From assembly GCF_026410385.1 (NCBI RefSeq), contig NZ_JAPMLT010000008.1, positions 62,001 to 126,000 on the forward strand: a stretch of 64,000 nucleotides of DNA, in the 5' to 3' direction. Origin of the DNA: Tumebacillus lacus. GTDB taxonomy: Bacteria > Bacillota > Bacilli > Tumebacillales > Tumebacillaceae. The position numbers were made by a program, and so were the translations under genes. This document shows positions 8,297-17,217 of the stretch, piece by piece. The notes under the pieces were generated by a model that was given only the letters and a program-made list of their open reading frames with translations, ran no database searches and was not told the origin of the DNA. How positions within the stretch are numbered: the first letter of the stretch is position 1; each line of letters begins with the position of its first letter.

Positions 8297-8590
8297 ATGC
8301 CGCGTCATATCGCAAATGAAAGCTATGAGGAGTCCCGTTCGCGTTTCGTCACGCTGGTCACCGACCACAGCCAGTACGATCTGGTGATCAATTATTCTTC
8401 CCATTTCTTTGGCAAGGCGTTGATCCTGCTTTTGCAGAACAACCGTTTCGGCATTTTCGACCTGCACGAGGTGCGGGATGTAGAGACGCTCGGCAGCAAA
8501 CTGGGCATTTACCAGCAAGAAGATGCCGCGATCATCAGCGACTACTTGGAAGACGTCATGCCGACCGTCTACACCCGATCCGAATTGTAA
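8297..8590 (+). CDS. DUF3055/SAV0927-family small protein
   Basis: A 97-residue acidic soluble protein. The order of motifs (RFVTLV, YDLVINYSSHFFGKALILLLQ, FGIFDLHEV, then a C-terminal DYLEDVMP) matches what I recall of the DUF3055/SAV0927 family of Bacillales, whose function is unknown. AGAGGTGG touches the first ATG at 8291, so the second ATG at 8297, six bases away, is the likelier start. Followed by a strong terminator, so monocistronic. Confidence 0.7.
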   Translation: MPRHIANESYEESRSRFVTLVTDHSQYDLVINYSSHFFGKALILLLQNNRFGIFDLHEVRDVETLGSKLGIYQQEDAAIISDYLEDVMPTVYTRSEL

Positions 8591-8624
8591 CCCCGTTGTG
8601 TGAAAACGATTTCATACTCACGTC

Positions 8625-8653
8625 AGACCGCTGTCAAATACAGCGGTCTTTTT
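8625..8653 (+). terminator. Terminator after DUF3055 gene
   Basis: AGACCGCTGT, loop CAAAT, ACAGCGGTCT, then TTTT: 10-bp perfect stem. Confidence 0.85.
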
Positions 8654-8743
8654 AATTTAGTCATGTTTGAACATCTTCTCAAAATGCTTTATTTTGTGCT
8701 AAAATATAAGTTATATGGAAATAGAAGGGAGATAAATCAAAAG

Positions 8744-11700
8744 ATGAATTCCACTCGTTACTCATGGATTTTATGCTTTACGATGGTGTTCACGACGCTG
8801 TTTGGCAGCTATGCCCCAGCCTCGCAAGCGGCCGCCGCGACGCTGACTCAGACGTTGACCGACTGGGTCCTCGACGAAGCGAACGGCTACCTCTACGCCA
8901 TCTCCAAAGACACTGGAAAACTGCTCTTCATCCGTACTTCCGATCTGACGGTCGAGAGGGAGATCGTCGTCGGCACCGCGCCGACCGACATCGACCTGCA
9001 GGCCGGCAAACTTTATATCCCGCTGTCCGGCGCGACCGTCGCCTCCGCTGCTGTCGTCGACGTCGCCACCCAATCGTTGGAAAAAACGCTGACCCTCTCT
9101 GCCAAGCCGTTCAAGACGGCGCTCGACGGGGACAAACTGTTCTACGTCGACTCCGGGTCGTGGGCCTATCTCTACGTCCACAACCTGAGCACCGGCACCA
9201 ATACCAAGATCGGCACGAGCTCTTACTCCTCGCCGGAGCTCGCGGTCGACCCGGCCGCTCACCTGCTCTACCTGACCGAGTCGGGCACATCCGGTGCGGA
9301 CGGCTATGCGTTCCGCACGACCGACCACGCGCAGGTCAGCAAGACCACGTATGACAACGGCTACGGCTTCTCCAACCCGCAACGCAAACTCACCTTGGAC
9401 AACGGGGCGCTGTTTTTCGCTGGCCGCCAACTAAGCAACACCGACCTGAGCGTGATTCGCGGCGACTACACCGAGCACGTCCTCGCCGCCAACGGCTCGT
9501 ACGTGATCTCGCAGAACGCCGTCTATGACCGACACGCGTTTGTCAAAGTCGGGACGCTGCCGACCACCGCGTCGCTCGCCGCTGTGGACAGCACGGGACA
9601 GGCGTATCTGTTCAACGCCTCGACCCGCTCCCTGCAGACGGTTCAGCTCGCCTACGGACTGCCGACCTCCAACTACCAGCATCTCGGGAGCAAGATCGTC
9701 CTCGACAAAAAGCTCAACGACTGGGCGCATGACGAAGCGAACGGCTACCTCTACGCGATCTCCCGCGAGACGAACCGCCTGCTGTTCATCCGCCTCTCCG
9801 ACTTTACCGTCGAAAAGGAACTGTTCGTCGGCTCCCAGCCGATGGACGTGGAACTCGCGGGGGGCAAACTGTATGTCGCCCTCTCCGGCGCGACCGCTGC
9901 GGCTGTTGTCGACCTCGCGACGAAGACGGTGGAAAAGACGGTCACGTTGAAAAACACGCCGTCCGACCTCGCCGTCGCCGGCAACAAAGTCTACTATGCC
10001 GAGTTAAAAAACGGCAGCGGCTCCGTCGGCATCCAAGAGCACGACATGGCGGCCGGCACCTATAAAACGGTCGGCACCGACACGTTCTACAACCCGTCCT
10101 TGATCGCCGACTCGGCGACCTCCCGCCTGTACGTCGGCGACAGCGGCACTTCGTCGTCCCGCCTCGCCGCCTACCGCACCGCCGACAACGTCAAGCTCGG
10201 GCAGACTTCTTATAAAGAAGGTTCCAATTTCTCCAACGCAGCCCGCAGCGTGATCGCAGACGGCACCCGCCTCTTCTACGGCGGCGTACAGCTCGACGCC
10301 GGCAACCTGAGCCGCGTGTCCGGCACGTACACGCTTCCGTATGACGCGTTCACGCTCGTCAAAGGCTCGCTCGTCTATACCAAGTCGTCCGTCTATGACC
10401 GCGACACGTTTGTGAAAATCGCCTCGTTCCCGGTCACAGCCCAATTGACCGCCGTCGATGCGTCGTACACCTACCTGTACGAAGAGAGCACCAAATCGAT
10501 CCACCGCGTCCAGCTCCAGCCGACGCTGACCGCGCCGGTGTATCAAGCGCAAACCGACCAGATCGTCCTCGACCGCAAGCTCAGCGACTGGGTCTATGAT
10601 GCATCCCGCGGCTATCTCTACGGCATTTCCACGGAGACCAACCGCCTGCTGTTTATCCGCCTGTCCGACTTCACTGTGGAAAAAGACCTCCACATCGGGT
10701 CGCAACCGAGCGACATCGAGATGACCGGCGGCAAACTGTACATCCCGCTGTCCGGCGCAACCTCCATCGCCGTCGTCGACTTGACGACGCAAGCGTTGGA
10801 AAAAACGCTGACCACCACGACCAATCCGTTCCGCGCGGTCGTCGACGGCAACAAATTGATCTTCATCACCGACGCGTCGTGGGCGTATCTCTACGAATAC
10901 GATCTGACCACCAACGCGGTGAAAAAGCTCACGACTCCCGGCTCCTACTCCGACCCGGACCTCACGCTCGACCCGGTCACGCACACGCTCTATCTCGGCG
11001 AGTCGAACACGTCGGGCGGCGATGTAACCGCGATCCGCACGACCGATTATGCAAAATTGAACCAATCCACCTACAACGACGGCTCCGGGTTCTCCAATCC
11101 GTCCCGCAAAGTGATCGTCGAAGGCGGCCATGTGTTTTACGCAGGCTCGCAGTTCGACGCGGGCAAGCTCTCCGTCATCAACGGCAGCTACAACGAGCAA
11201 CTGATCGCGGTAACAGGCCATGGAGTCTTCTCCAAGACGGCCGTCTATGACCGCAACACGTTTGTCAAACGGGCCACTCTCCCGGTGACCGCCACGCTCG
11301 CCGTCACCGACACCGCGAACAATACCTACCTGTTCGACGAAACGGCCAAATCGATCCGAAAAGTCCAGCTCACCGACAAACTCCCGGCCGGCACCTACAC
11401 GCCTGCAAACAACCGTCTCAACCTGCCGTTCAAACTGATCGACTGGGTCTATGACGAGCAAAACGACACGATCTACGCGATCTCCCAAGACGGCAACCGC
11501 CTCCTGTACCTGAACGCCGGCACGCTGGAAGTGACGCGGGAAGTGTTCGTCGGCTCGGCTCCGTCCGACATCGATCTCGTCGACGGCAAGCTCTACATCG
11601 CACTGAGCGGCGCGACCAAAGCGGTCGTGTACGACGCGGCCACCGCTGCGCTCGTCACCGCCCACGCGCTCGATCACAACCCGTACCGCCTCGAAGTCAC

Positions 11701-12826
11701 GGCGGACAAGCTGTTCAGCGCAGGCTACGACCAAGGAGAAAACCTGCGCACGTACAACCTGTTGACCGGCGCGATCTCCAAACTGTCCACGTCCTACTAC
11801 CAGCCGGAACTGCTGGTCGACCGCACCACCGGCAAACTCTACGTCGGCGAATCCGGTCTGTCCGGCTCCGACCTGCTCGCGCTGCGCACGACCGATCTGA
11901 CCGAGGCGGACCGCTCGAACTACGACGGCGGCTACGGCTTCTCGTACCCGGCTCGCTTCCTGCAACAGGACGGCAACGATCTTTATTTTGCTAAACACCG
12001 CCTGTCCTCGTCCGCCCTGAACACCGTGCTCACCACCTACCCGGAGCAGATCATCGGCGCGAAAGGCAGCCGCGTCTTCTCCGCCACCGGGATCTACGAC
12101 CGCGACTCGGCCCTGAAAACGTACGACCTGCCATACTCGGCGAACCTCGTGGCGGTACGCCCGAACGGCAGTTTCCTGACCTACAGCCAGTCGAGCAACG
12201 CGATCTTCCTCGATGTCGCGCCGCAGTTGATCGGCACCACGCCGACCGACGGCGAGAAGGGTTTCCCGGTCGACAAATCGGTGACCATCCAGTTCACCGA
12301 AGCGGTGCAAGCAGGCCCGGCATTTGACCAGATCTCCTTTGCCGACGCTTCCGGTCAAGAAGTCAAGATCAACGCCGACTTTACCGGCCACACATTGACG
12401 CTGACCCCGGACATGCCGCTGGCGTTCGACGCGGTCTACACCGTGACGATCCCGGCAGGCGCCGTGATGGACGGACCGGGCCAATCATCGCTCGGCAGCA
12501 CGACGTTCTCCTTCACCACCGCACCGGTGCAACCCAAGGATGAACTCCCTGCCGTCACCACCGCGCAAACGGTCGACGGCGTCACCGTCTTTACGTTCAG
12601 CGAAGCGGTGACGGCGGGCAAAGCGTATGACGTCATCGAACTGACCGACGCAAACGGCAACCGCGTCGCGATCTCCATTGAGTTGACGGGCACCACCCTG
12701 ACAGTGACCCCGAAAGCCCCGCTGGTTGTCGGCGCACCGTACACCGTCTTCCTCCCGGCTGCGTCCGTTCAAGACGCGACGGGCAACGCGATGGCGGCTG
12801 CATACACGCACGGCTTCACGTATTAG
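8744..12826 (+). CDS. Secreted 1360-residue protein: four propeller-like repeats and two Big_5-type domains
   Basis: Signal peptide (SWILCFTMVFTTLFGS, cleavage near ASQA-AAA) and then four very similar blocks of about 285 residues. Each begins like GYLYAISxETNRLLFIRLSD, then FTVEKxLxVGSxPxDIEL, xGGKLYIPLSGAT, and ends with a VYDRxTFVK segment. The internal pattern resembles YVTN/NHL-type beta-propeller blades. Two C-terminal Ig-like modules (from about residue 1160: TPTDGEKGFPVDKSVTIQFT, and the second from about 1260) look like Big_5/SbsA domains. There is no LPXTG, SLH or transmembrane anchor, so it is released or held by the Ig modules. The frame is open from 8600, but ATG 8744 directly precedes the signal peptide and follows GAAGGGAG. 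Ligand unknown. Confidence 0.8.
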   Translation: MNSTRYSWILCFTMVFTTLFGSYAPASQAAAATLTQTLTDWVLDEANGYLYAISKDTGKLLFIRTSDLTVEREIVVGTAPTDIDLQAGKLYIPLSGATVASAAVVDVATQSLEKTLTLSAKPFKTALDGDKLFYVDSGSWAYLYVHNLSTGTNTKIGTSSYSSPELAVDPAAHLLYLTESGTSGADGYAFRTTDHAQVSKTTYDNGYGFSNPQRKLTLDNGALFFAGRQLSNTDLSVIRGDYTEHVLAANGSYVISQNAVYDRHAFVKVGTLPTTASLAAVDSTGQAYLFNASTRSLQTVQLAYGLPTSNYQHLGSKIVLDKKLNDWAHDEANGYLYAISRETNRLLFIRLSDFTVEKELFVGSQPMDVELAGGKLYVALSGATAAAVVDLATKTVEKTVTLKNTPSDLAVAGNKVYYAELKNGSGSVGIQEHDMAAGTYKTVGTDTFYNPSLIADSATSRLYVGDSGTSSSRLAAYRTADNVKLGQTSYKEGSNFSNAARSVIADGTRLFYGGVQLDAGNLSRVSGTYTLPYDAFTLVKGSLVYTKSSVYDRDTFVKIASFPVTAQLTAVDASYTYLYEESTKSIHRVQLQPTLTAPVYQAQTDQIVLDRKLSDWVYDASRGYLYGISTETNRLLFIRLSDFTVEKDLHIGSQPSDIEMTGGKLYIPLSGATSIAVVDLTTQALEKTLTTTTNPFRAVVDGNKLIFITDASWAYLYEYDLTTNAVKKLTTPGSYSDPDLTLDPVTHTLYLGESNTSGGDVTAIRTTDYAKLNQSTYNDGSGFSNPSRKVIVEGGHVFYAGSQFDAGKLSVINGSYNEQLIAVTGHGVFSKTAVYDRNTFVKRATLPVTATLAVTDTANNTYLFDETAKSIRKVQLTDKLPAGTYTPANNRLNLPFKLIDWVYDEQNDTIYAISQDGNRLLYLNAGTLEVTREVFVGSAPSDIDLVDGKLYIALSGATKAVVYDAATAALVTAHALDHNPYRLEVTADKLFSAGYDQGENLRTYNLLTGAISKLSTSYYQPELLVDRTTGKLYVGESGLSGSDLLALRTTDLTEADRSNYDGGYGFSYPARFLQQDGNDLYFAKHRLSSSALNTVLTTYPEQIIGAKGSRVFSATGIYDRDSALKTYDLPYSANLVAVRPNGSFLTYSQSSNAIFLDVAPQLIGTTPTDGEKGFPVDKSVTIQFTEAVQAGPAFDQISFADASGQEVKINADFTGHTLTLTPDMPLAFDAVYTVTIPAGAVMDGPGQSSLGSTTFSFTTAPVQPKDELPAVTTAQTVDGVTVFTFSEAVTAGKAYDVIELTDANGNRVAISIELTGTTLTVTPKAPLVVGAPYTVFLPAASVQDATGNAMAAAYTHGFTY
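8860..12130 (+). repeat. Four tandem coding repeats of about 855 bp
   Basis: Equivalent positions (the TGGGT/TGGGC codon pair before GACGAAGC-like sequence) fall at about 8864, 9721, 10589 and 11443. Units two and three are the most alike; unit four is the most divergent. Confidence 0.8.
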
Positions 12827-12851
12827 TTGAAGGAATGGATCGCACAAAGAA

Positions 12852-12890
12852 CGCCTGTACCTCTTCGCGAGTGTACAGGCGCTTTTTTTT
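12852..12890 (+). terminator. Terminator after the repeat protein gene
   Basis: CGCCTGTAC/GTACAGGCG stem, 12-base loop, then CTTTTTTTT. Confidence 0.85.
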
Positions 12891-12957
12891 CGATTCCGTC
12901 ATTATAAGACTGAAAATTCTGCATCCACTCTCTCTTTCCCTTCCTTTCCCAGTTCCA

Positions 12958-12966
12958 TGCTATGAT
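12958..12966 (+). promoter_or_regulatory. Extended -10 promoter for the MFS gene
   Basis: TGC followed by TATGAT, 32 bases before the ATG, in an otherwise pyrimidine-rich leader. No -35 match. Confidence 0.5.
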
Positions 12967-12998
12967 GTAGAAAAGAAAGTAATGAGGAGGCTCTTCCC

Positions 12999-14348
12999 AT
13001 GTCCGACAGCTCAGCGACTGCAACGCCCGGCAACGGGATTGCAGCCACGACCGTCCGTGAGCATCTGGTCATGCCGCTCTGGGCGTTGACCGTCTTTCTC
13101 GTCGTCATGAACACGACGATGTTCAACGTCGCCCTGCCCTCGGTGTCGGGCGAGTTTCATCTGACGGCCAGCGCATCGTCGTGGATCGTCACCGGCTACT
13201 CCATCGTCTTTGCCATCGCGACGATCACCTTTTCGCGCCTGACCGACTTCGTGCCGATCCGGCGGCTGCTCTTGATCGGCGTGTCGCTGTTTTTCTTCGC
13301 CTCGATGGTCGGCGTGTTCGCGCACAATTTCTACCTGCTGATGGCAGCCCGGCTCCTGCAAGCGGCCGGAGCCGCCTGTGCGCCCGGCGTCTCGGCCGTC
13401 TTCGCCGCCCGCTACATCCCGATCGAACGTCGCGGCAAATCGATGTCGATGATCTCCTCCGCCGCGTCGCTTGGCTTTGGCCTTGGCCCGGTGATCGGCG
13501 GCGCGGTCACGGAGACGCTCGGGTGGAATTTCCTGTTTGCGGTGTCAGCCTGCGTGTTGCTGCTCCTGCCCTTCTTTCTCAAATGGCTCCCCCGCGAACA
13601 AGCGCAACCGCTGCGCTTTGACATCGTCGGCGGCCTCCTGCTCGGTGCCGGAGTGACAGGTGCGCTGCTGTTTCTGACCACGTTCCACTGGGGGTGGCTG
13701 GTCGGTTCCGTGCTGTCGCTCGCCCTGTGCTGGCTGCGGATCAACCGCTTTGATCCGCCGTTCGTCCAGCCTCGCTTGCTGAAAAACGGTCCGTACCTGC
13801 GCATCATCTTCATGTGCTTCGCGGCGTTTTTCACCCACTTTGCCTCTCTGTTCGTGATGCCGATCCTGCTGGCCAAACTGTTCGACAAAAACGCCGCCGA
13901 GATCGGCCTGATGATCTTCCCCGGCGCGATGCTCTCCGCCGTCGCCGCCCGCTACATCGGCCGGATGATCGACCGCTTTGGCAACGCGCCGCTGATGCGG
14001 GTCGGACACCTGCTGCTCTTGCTCTCGACGGTGCTGCTGGCGACCACGTCGTCCTTGTCGCCGTACATGGTGCTCGTCTCGTATCTGTTCATGAGCGTCG
14101 GCTTCTCCACCACCACGTCGGCACTCACCAACGAGATCTCCCGCCGCCTGCCCAAAGACGACATCGGCACCGGCATGGGAATGGCTCAGCTGATCCAGTT
14201 CTTCGGCGGCGCGTTCGGCGTCTCCGTCTGCGGTCTCCTGCTCGCGACAGGGCTGGAGTACCGAATGGCGTTCTGGCTGTTGACCGGGCTGCTCACCGCT
14301 TCGTTTGTGATGTTTTTGCGCTATCGGAAGTACAGCCGGAGTTTGTAA
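12999..14348 (+). CDS. MFS transporter, DHA2/TetA(L)-like drug:proton antiporter
   Basis: A 449-residue membrane protein with about 12-14 helices. The first helix segment carries NTTMFNVALPSVSGEF, followed by ASSWIVTGYSIVFAIATITF and the loop RLTDFVPIRRLLLIG (MFS motif A region). ARLLQAAGAACAPGVSAVFAARYIPIERRGKSM and GPVIGG correspond to motifs B and C typical of drug antiporters of the TetL/QacA kind. Probably exports a toxic or secondary compound; substrate cannot be predicted. ATG 12999 follows ATGAGGAGG at 9 bases. It is a lone gene between two terminators. Confidence 0.85.
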   Translation: MSDSSATATPGNGIAATTVREHLVMPLWALTVFLVVMNTTMFNVALPSVSGEFHLTASASSWIVTGYSIVFAIATITFSRLTDFVPIRRLLLIGVSLFFFASMVGVFAHNFYLLMAARLLQAAGAACAPGVSAVFAARYIPIERRGKSMSMISSAASLGFGLGPVIGGAVTETLGWNFLFAVSACVLLLLPFFLKWLPREQAQPLRFDIVGGLLLGAGVTGALLFLTTFHWGWLVGSVLSLALCWLRINRFDPPFVQPRLLKNGPYLRIIFMCFAAFFTHFASLFVMPILLAKLFDKNAAEIGLMIFPGAMLSAVAARYIGRMIDRFGNAPLMRVGHLLLLLSTVLLATTSSLSPYMVLVSYLFMSVGFSTTTSALTNEISRRLPKDDIGTGMGMAQLIQFFGGAFGVSVCGLLLATGLEYRMAFWLLTGLLTASFVMFLRYRKYSRSL

Positions 14349-14365
14349 GTCTGTCAGATACGCAG

Positions 14366-14405
14366 AAAAAGCACCTGCCCCGCGAGGGACAGGTGCTTTT
14401 TTGAC
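14366..14405. terminator. Bidirectional terminator between MFS and lipoprotein genes
   Basis: AAAAGCACCTG-CCC / GGG-CAGGTGCTTTTTT stem with T runs on both strands. Confidence 0.85.
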
Positions 14406-14407
14406 GT

Positions 14408-15925
14408 TTATCTCATCTTCACGTACACATACTTCCCGTCCGGCGACGAACCGACCGCCTGCGCGCTTGGGTGCAAGTTTTTGGCGAGCGTGCGAAATTG
14501 ACCGGTGTCAGCGTCAAATACGTTCAACGACATCGTCTGGTGGTCGATCTGCGTGATCAGATGCGTGCCATGCACCCACTGCCCTTGGAGATAGTACAGT
14601 CGCACGCCGTCCGCGACCTTTTGATCGCCTTTGTACAGGCCGCTGCTGGCGAACAGGCGGTACAGGCGGTCATCCGACATCGTGTAGCCGCTCCACGTCG
14701 TCTTTTCCACCGGCGGATTCCACGCGGTCACGGTGCCGCTCTGCCAGTTGTAGCGGTGGCGGAACTCCAGGTAGCTCGCTTCCTCCAGCCGCATCATCGC
14801 GAGCGTCACCTGTTGACCGTCATCGGTGAAGACCACCGGCGTCTTGGTCCCGTCCAACAGTTTGATCGGGTAGCCGCCCGTCAGCACGCCTTTCAATCGC
14901 TGCGTGATCTCGCCTTTGTCGAGGTCATAGATCGCGAGGTCGTAGTCGCCTTCCTGCTTCTCGTCCCCGAGCGCGAGCAAGAGCTTTTTCCCGTCGCGGG
15001 AGAAATTCGCCCCGTGCACGTAGCCCTCCACCTTCACGCGGACGGTGCCTTCCGTGCTGATCTTGTCGTTCGGCTGGTAGAAGAACCCGCGACGGTCGGC
15101 CACGAAGTCGCCAGGTCCCATGTAGTCGATGTACAGTTTGCCCTCATACGGGGTCATCTTGCCCGTCTCCGGCTCATAGACCGTGTAGAAATCACCGTAG
15201 TCTGCGTCGCACTGGCACCATTGAATGGGGCGGTAGAGCAGGTAGTTGCGCCCTTGTGCGTCGAGCGGTCTCATCTTGGTATACGGCACGTTGAAGCGGG
15301 AGATCTGCTCTTTCGCCCCCGTGCCGTCCGTCCGGTAGCGGTACAGTTGGTCGGGCTGCGTCACGACCGCCCGGAACAACTGCCGGTCGTCGAGCGCTTT
15401 GCCGCTTTGGGTCAGCGCGCCGGTGAGCTGGATGCGGTAGACGTTGGTGAAGTCCGCTCCCTCAGAAGGCAGCAGTTTTTTCGGCGCGGCCGTGAGTTTG
15501 AGCACGGTGTCGGACTTCCAGGCAAAGGTCAACTCGACCTCCATCCGATCTTTGCCGTCCTGCGCCGTGCCGCCGTTTTTTGCTTCTCTTTGCAAGGCGG
15601 CCGCGTCATCGAGATGCTTCGAGATCGCCTGCTCCACGCTGTCCCGCTGCATCGGCTCGCGGAACGTCAGCGTGTAGGTCTGCACATCCGGCGGCACCGG
15701 CGTCGTCGTCGGCGAGACGAGACGCGGCTCGGAGTCGAGGCGGATCTCCGCATCCTCCGTGAGAACCGGCTGCGTCGGCGCACCTGTTTCCACGGGCGAC
15801 GCGGACGTCGGCGGCGCGGGTGTCGGCGGCGCGGGTGTGGCGGTCGGTGCCTCCGTGCATCCTGCGAGCAAGAGAGTCAGTGCCAGAGCCAAACCAATTT
15901 TTTTGACAGGAGATTGCTGACCCAT
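14408..15925 (-). CDS. Lipoprotein with Pro/Thr-rich linker and propeller-like C-terminal region
   Basis: A 505-residue lipoprotein: basic N-terminus, hydrophobic stretch and lipobox LLLAGC at about residue 18-23, then a Thr/Pro/Ala-rich linker (about 24-60). Residues 75-200 contain YTLTFREPMQRDSVEQAISK and LTFAWKSDTVLKLT, reminiscent of a Big_5-like Ig domain. The rest alternates short strands with Gly-Lys turns (FSRDGKKLLLALGD, SPDGKYVYVKM), typical of beta-propellers. Function unknown; an extracytoplasmic sensor or binding protein is inference. ATG 15925 follows GGTGGAGGT; the frame runs 14 codons further upstream without a good ribosome site. Confidence 0.75.
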   Translation of the reverse strand: MGQQSPVKKIGLALALTLLLAGCTEAPTATPAPPTPAPPTSASPVETGAPTQPVLTEDAEIRLDSEPRLVSPTTTPVPPDVQTYTLTFREPMQRDSVEQAISKHLDDAAALQREAKNGGTAQDGKDRMEVELTFAWKSDTVLKLTAAPKKLLPSEGADFTNVYRIQLTGALTQSGKALDDRQLFRAVVTQPDQLYRYRTDGTGAKEQISRFNVPYTKMRPLDAQGRNYLLYRPIQWCQCDADYGDFYTVYEPETGKMTPYEGKLYIDYMGPGDFVADRRGFFYQPNDKISTEGTVRVKVEGYVHGANFSRDGKKLLLALGDEKQEGDYDLAIYDLDKGEITQRLKGVLTGGYPIKLLDGTKTPVVFTDDGQQVTLAMMRLEEASYLEFRHRYNWQSGTVTAWNPPVEKTTWSGYTMSDDRLYRLFASSGLYKGDQKVADGVRLYYLQGQWVHGTHLITQIDHQTMSLNVFDADTGQFRTLAKNLHPSAQAVGSSPDGKYVYVKMR

Positions 15926-16006
15926 ACGTACCTCCACCTTTCTTCTGACCGAATTCCATCGATTCATCTAGATAGACGACGACAATTTCCAAATGGTTAC
16001 AGAAAA

Positions 16007-16031
16007 GACACCTTTTTTTAAAAAAGGTGTC
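16007..16031 (-). terminator. Terminator after the RsbR-like gene
   Basis: GACACC plus a T/A run pairs with itself (GACACCTTTTTT/AAAAAAGGTGTC); minus strand continues TTTTCTG. Confidence 0.6.
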
Positions 16032-16044
16032 TCTGCAGGTCTCG

Positions 16045-16944
16045 CTATTCTTGATCATTCAGAAACAGACTGCGCGTCAACCGTTCACCCTTGGCATCGG
16101 CCCGTTTGAGATCCTCGATGCGGCGCAACGCCTGACGCAGGTTGTTCATCGTCTCCACTTGCGCCGAGACCTGGATGCCAAGTTGCACCATCGTCTGCGC
16201 CACATCCGGCTGGATGCCGCTCAGGATCGACGTCGTACCCATCAGGCGCAACGCTTTGACGATCTCAAACAACCGCTGTGCCACCATCGTGTCGATCACC
16301 ATCACGCCGGAGACATCGATGACCAGATAGCGTGCTTGCTGCTCCATCACGCGCTGCAGCGTCGTTTCGAGGATCACCTTCGCCCGGTGCGTGTCGATGG
16401 TGCCGAGCAACGGCAACACGCAGACATCCTCGGTGATCGGCATCACCGGCACCGCCAGTTCGCCGATCAGCGTGCGCTGCGCTTCGATGATCTGCTCTTT
16501 GTAGGCGAAAAAATGGGAGCAATACCGCTCCTGCAACAGATTTAACGTGTCGGCGAAATGCTCCAAGACACGGAAAAATTCATCAGGGCTCTCGTCGATC
16601 CCCTGCGCTTTGTAATAGCGGAACAGATAGCGCCACAGCACTTGGCGATACGCGGTAAACCGCTCCAGACTGTGGCTGATGTCGATGCCTTGCCGAGCGC
16701 GCGTCGACCCCATGTGCTTCGTCCAGGTCTCCACCTCTTCGCGGATGTCGCCGTTCAAGCTCCGCACCAACATCCCCATCAGGTGAGCGCCGCTGTGTTC
16801 CGTCCAGTTGTCCGCCTCCTGATCGATGATCGCTTGATACAGATAGGGGCTCGAAGGATCACTCGGCCGCCGGTTTACCCAGTCATGCGCGATCTCCTCG
16901 CGATGCTTTGTCAAAAAATCAATCAAACCGTGATTCCACACCAT
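16045..16944 (-). CDS. RsbR-like STAS-domain protein
   Basis: A 299-residue protein with a non-haem globin-like helical N-terminal half (about 1-155) and a C-terminal STAS domain (about 163-275). The STAS part has PLLGTIDTHRAK and VIDVSGVMVIDTMVAQ; T185 and T219 are spaced 34 apart like the phosphorylated T171 and T205 of B. subtilis RsbR. RsbR proteins form the stressosome with RsbS and RsbT, but neither partner is nearby, so this is a stand-alone paralogue of the YkoB/YojH/YqhA/YtvA kind. ATG 16944 is preceded by GAGAGGGATTGGG. The last 20 residues are charged. Confidence 0.85.
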   Translation of the reverse strand: MVWNHGLIDFLTKHREEIAHDWVNRRPSDPSSPYLYQAIIDQEADNWTEHSGAHLMGMLVRSLNGDIREEVETWTKHMGSTRARQGIDISHSLERFTAYRQVLWRYLFRYYKAQGIDESPDEFFRVLEHFADTLNLLQERYCSHFFAYKEQIIEAQRTLIGELAVPVMPITEDVCVLPLLGTIDTHRAKVILETTLQRVMEQQARYLVIDVSGVMVIDTMVAQRLFEIVKALRLMGTTSILSGIQPDVAQTMVQLGIQVSAQVETMNNLRQALRRIEDLKRADAKGERLTRSLFLNDQE

Positions 16945-17121
16945 GTCCCAATCCCTCTCGTCATCTCATCGGATTCTCGATCTATATCGACCATATCGTA
17001 ACACAAAAGAATATGCGAGAACCGACCCATCTAGCTCTTCTCTTCCAGAATCGCGCGACTTTGCATCATCTGCGCAAATGGACGCACAGACGGAGGTCGT
17101 AGCCAAACCGGGGTGGTTTTG

Positions 17122-17130
17122 TGTTATGAT
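17122..17130 (+). promoter_or_regulatory. Extended -10 promoter for the LigB/DUF3105 pair
   Basis: TGT followed by TATGAT, 88 bases before the dioxygenase start; the leader ends in a GAGGAGG ribosome site. The 273-base gap from 16945 holds otherwise only the divergent leader. Confidence 0.45.
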
Positions 17131-17217
17131 AGAGCTAAGTTCGCTCAATAAGAAACAAAGTTCTCTATATAAAAACGACGAATTGGAAATCTTATCATCG
17201 AGGAGGTTCTCATTCAC

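Noticed and set aside
10004-12484. Open frame of 826 codons on the minus strand opposite the repeat protein
   Set aside because: Antisense shadow with Arg/Val-rich low-complexity product; the plus strand has a signal peptide and clear repeats.
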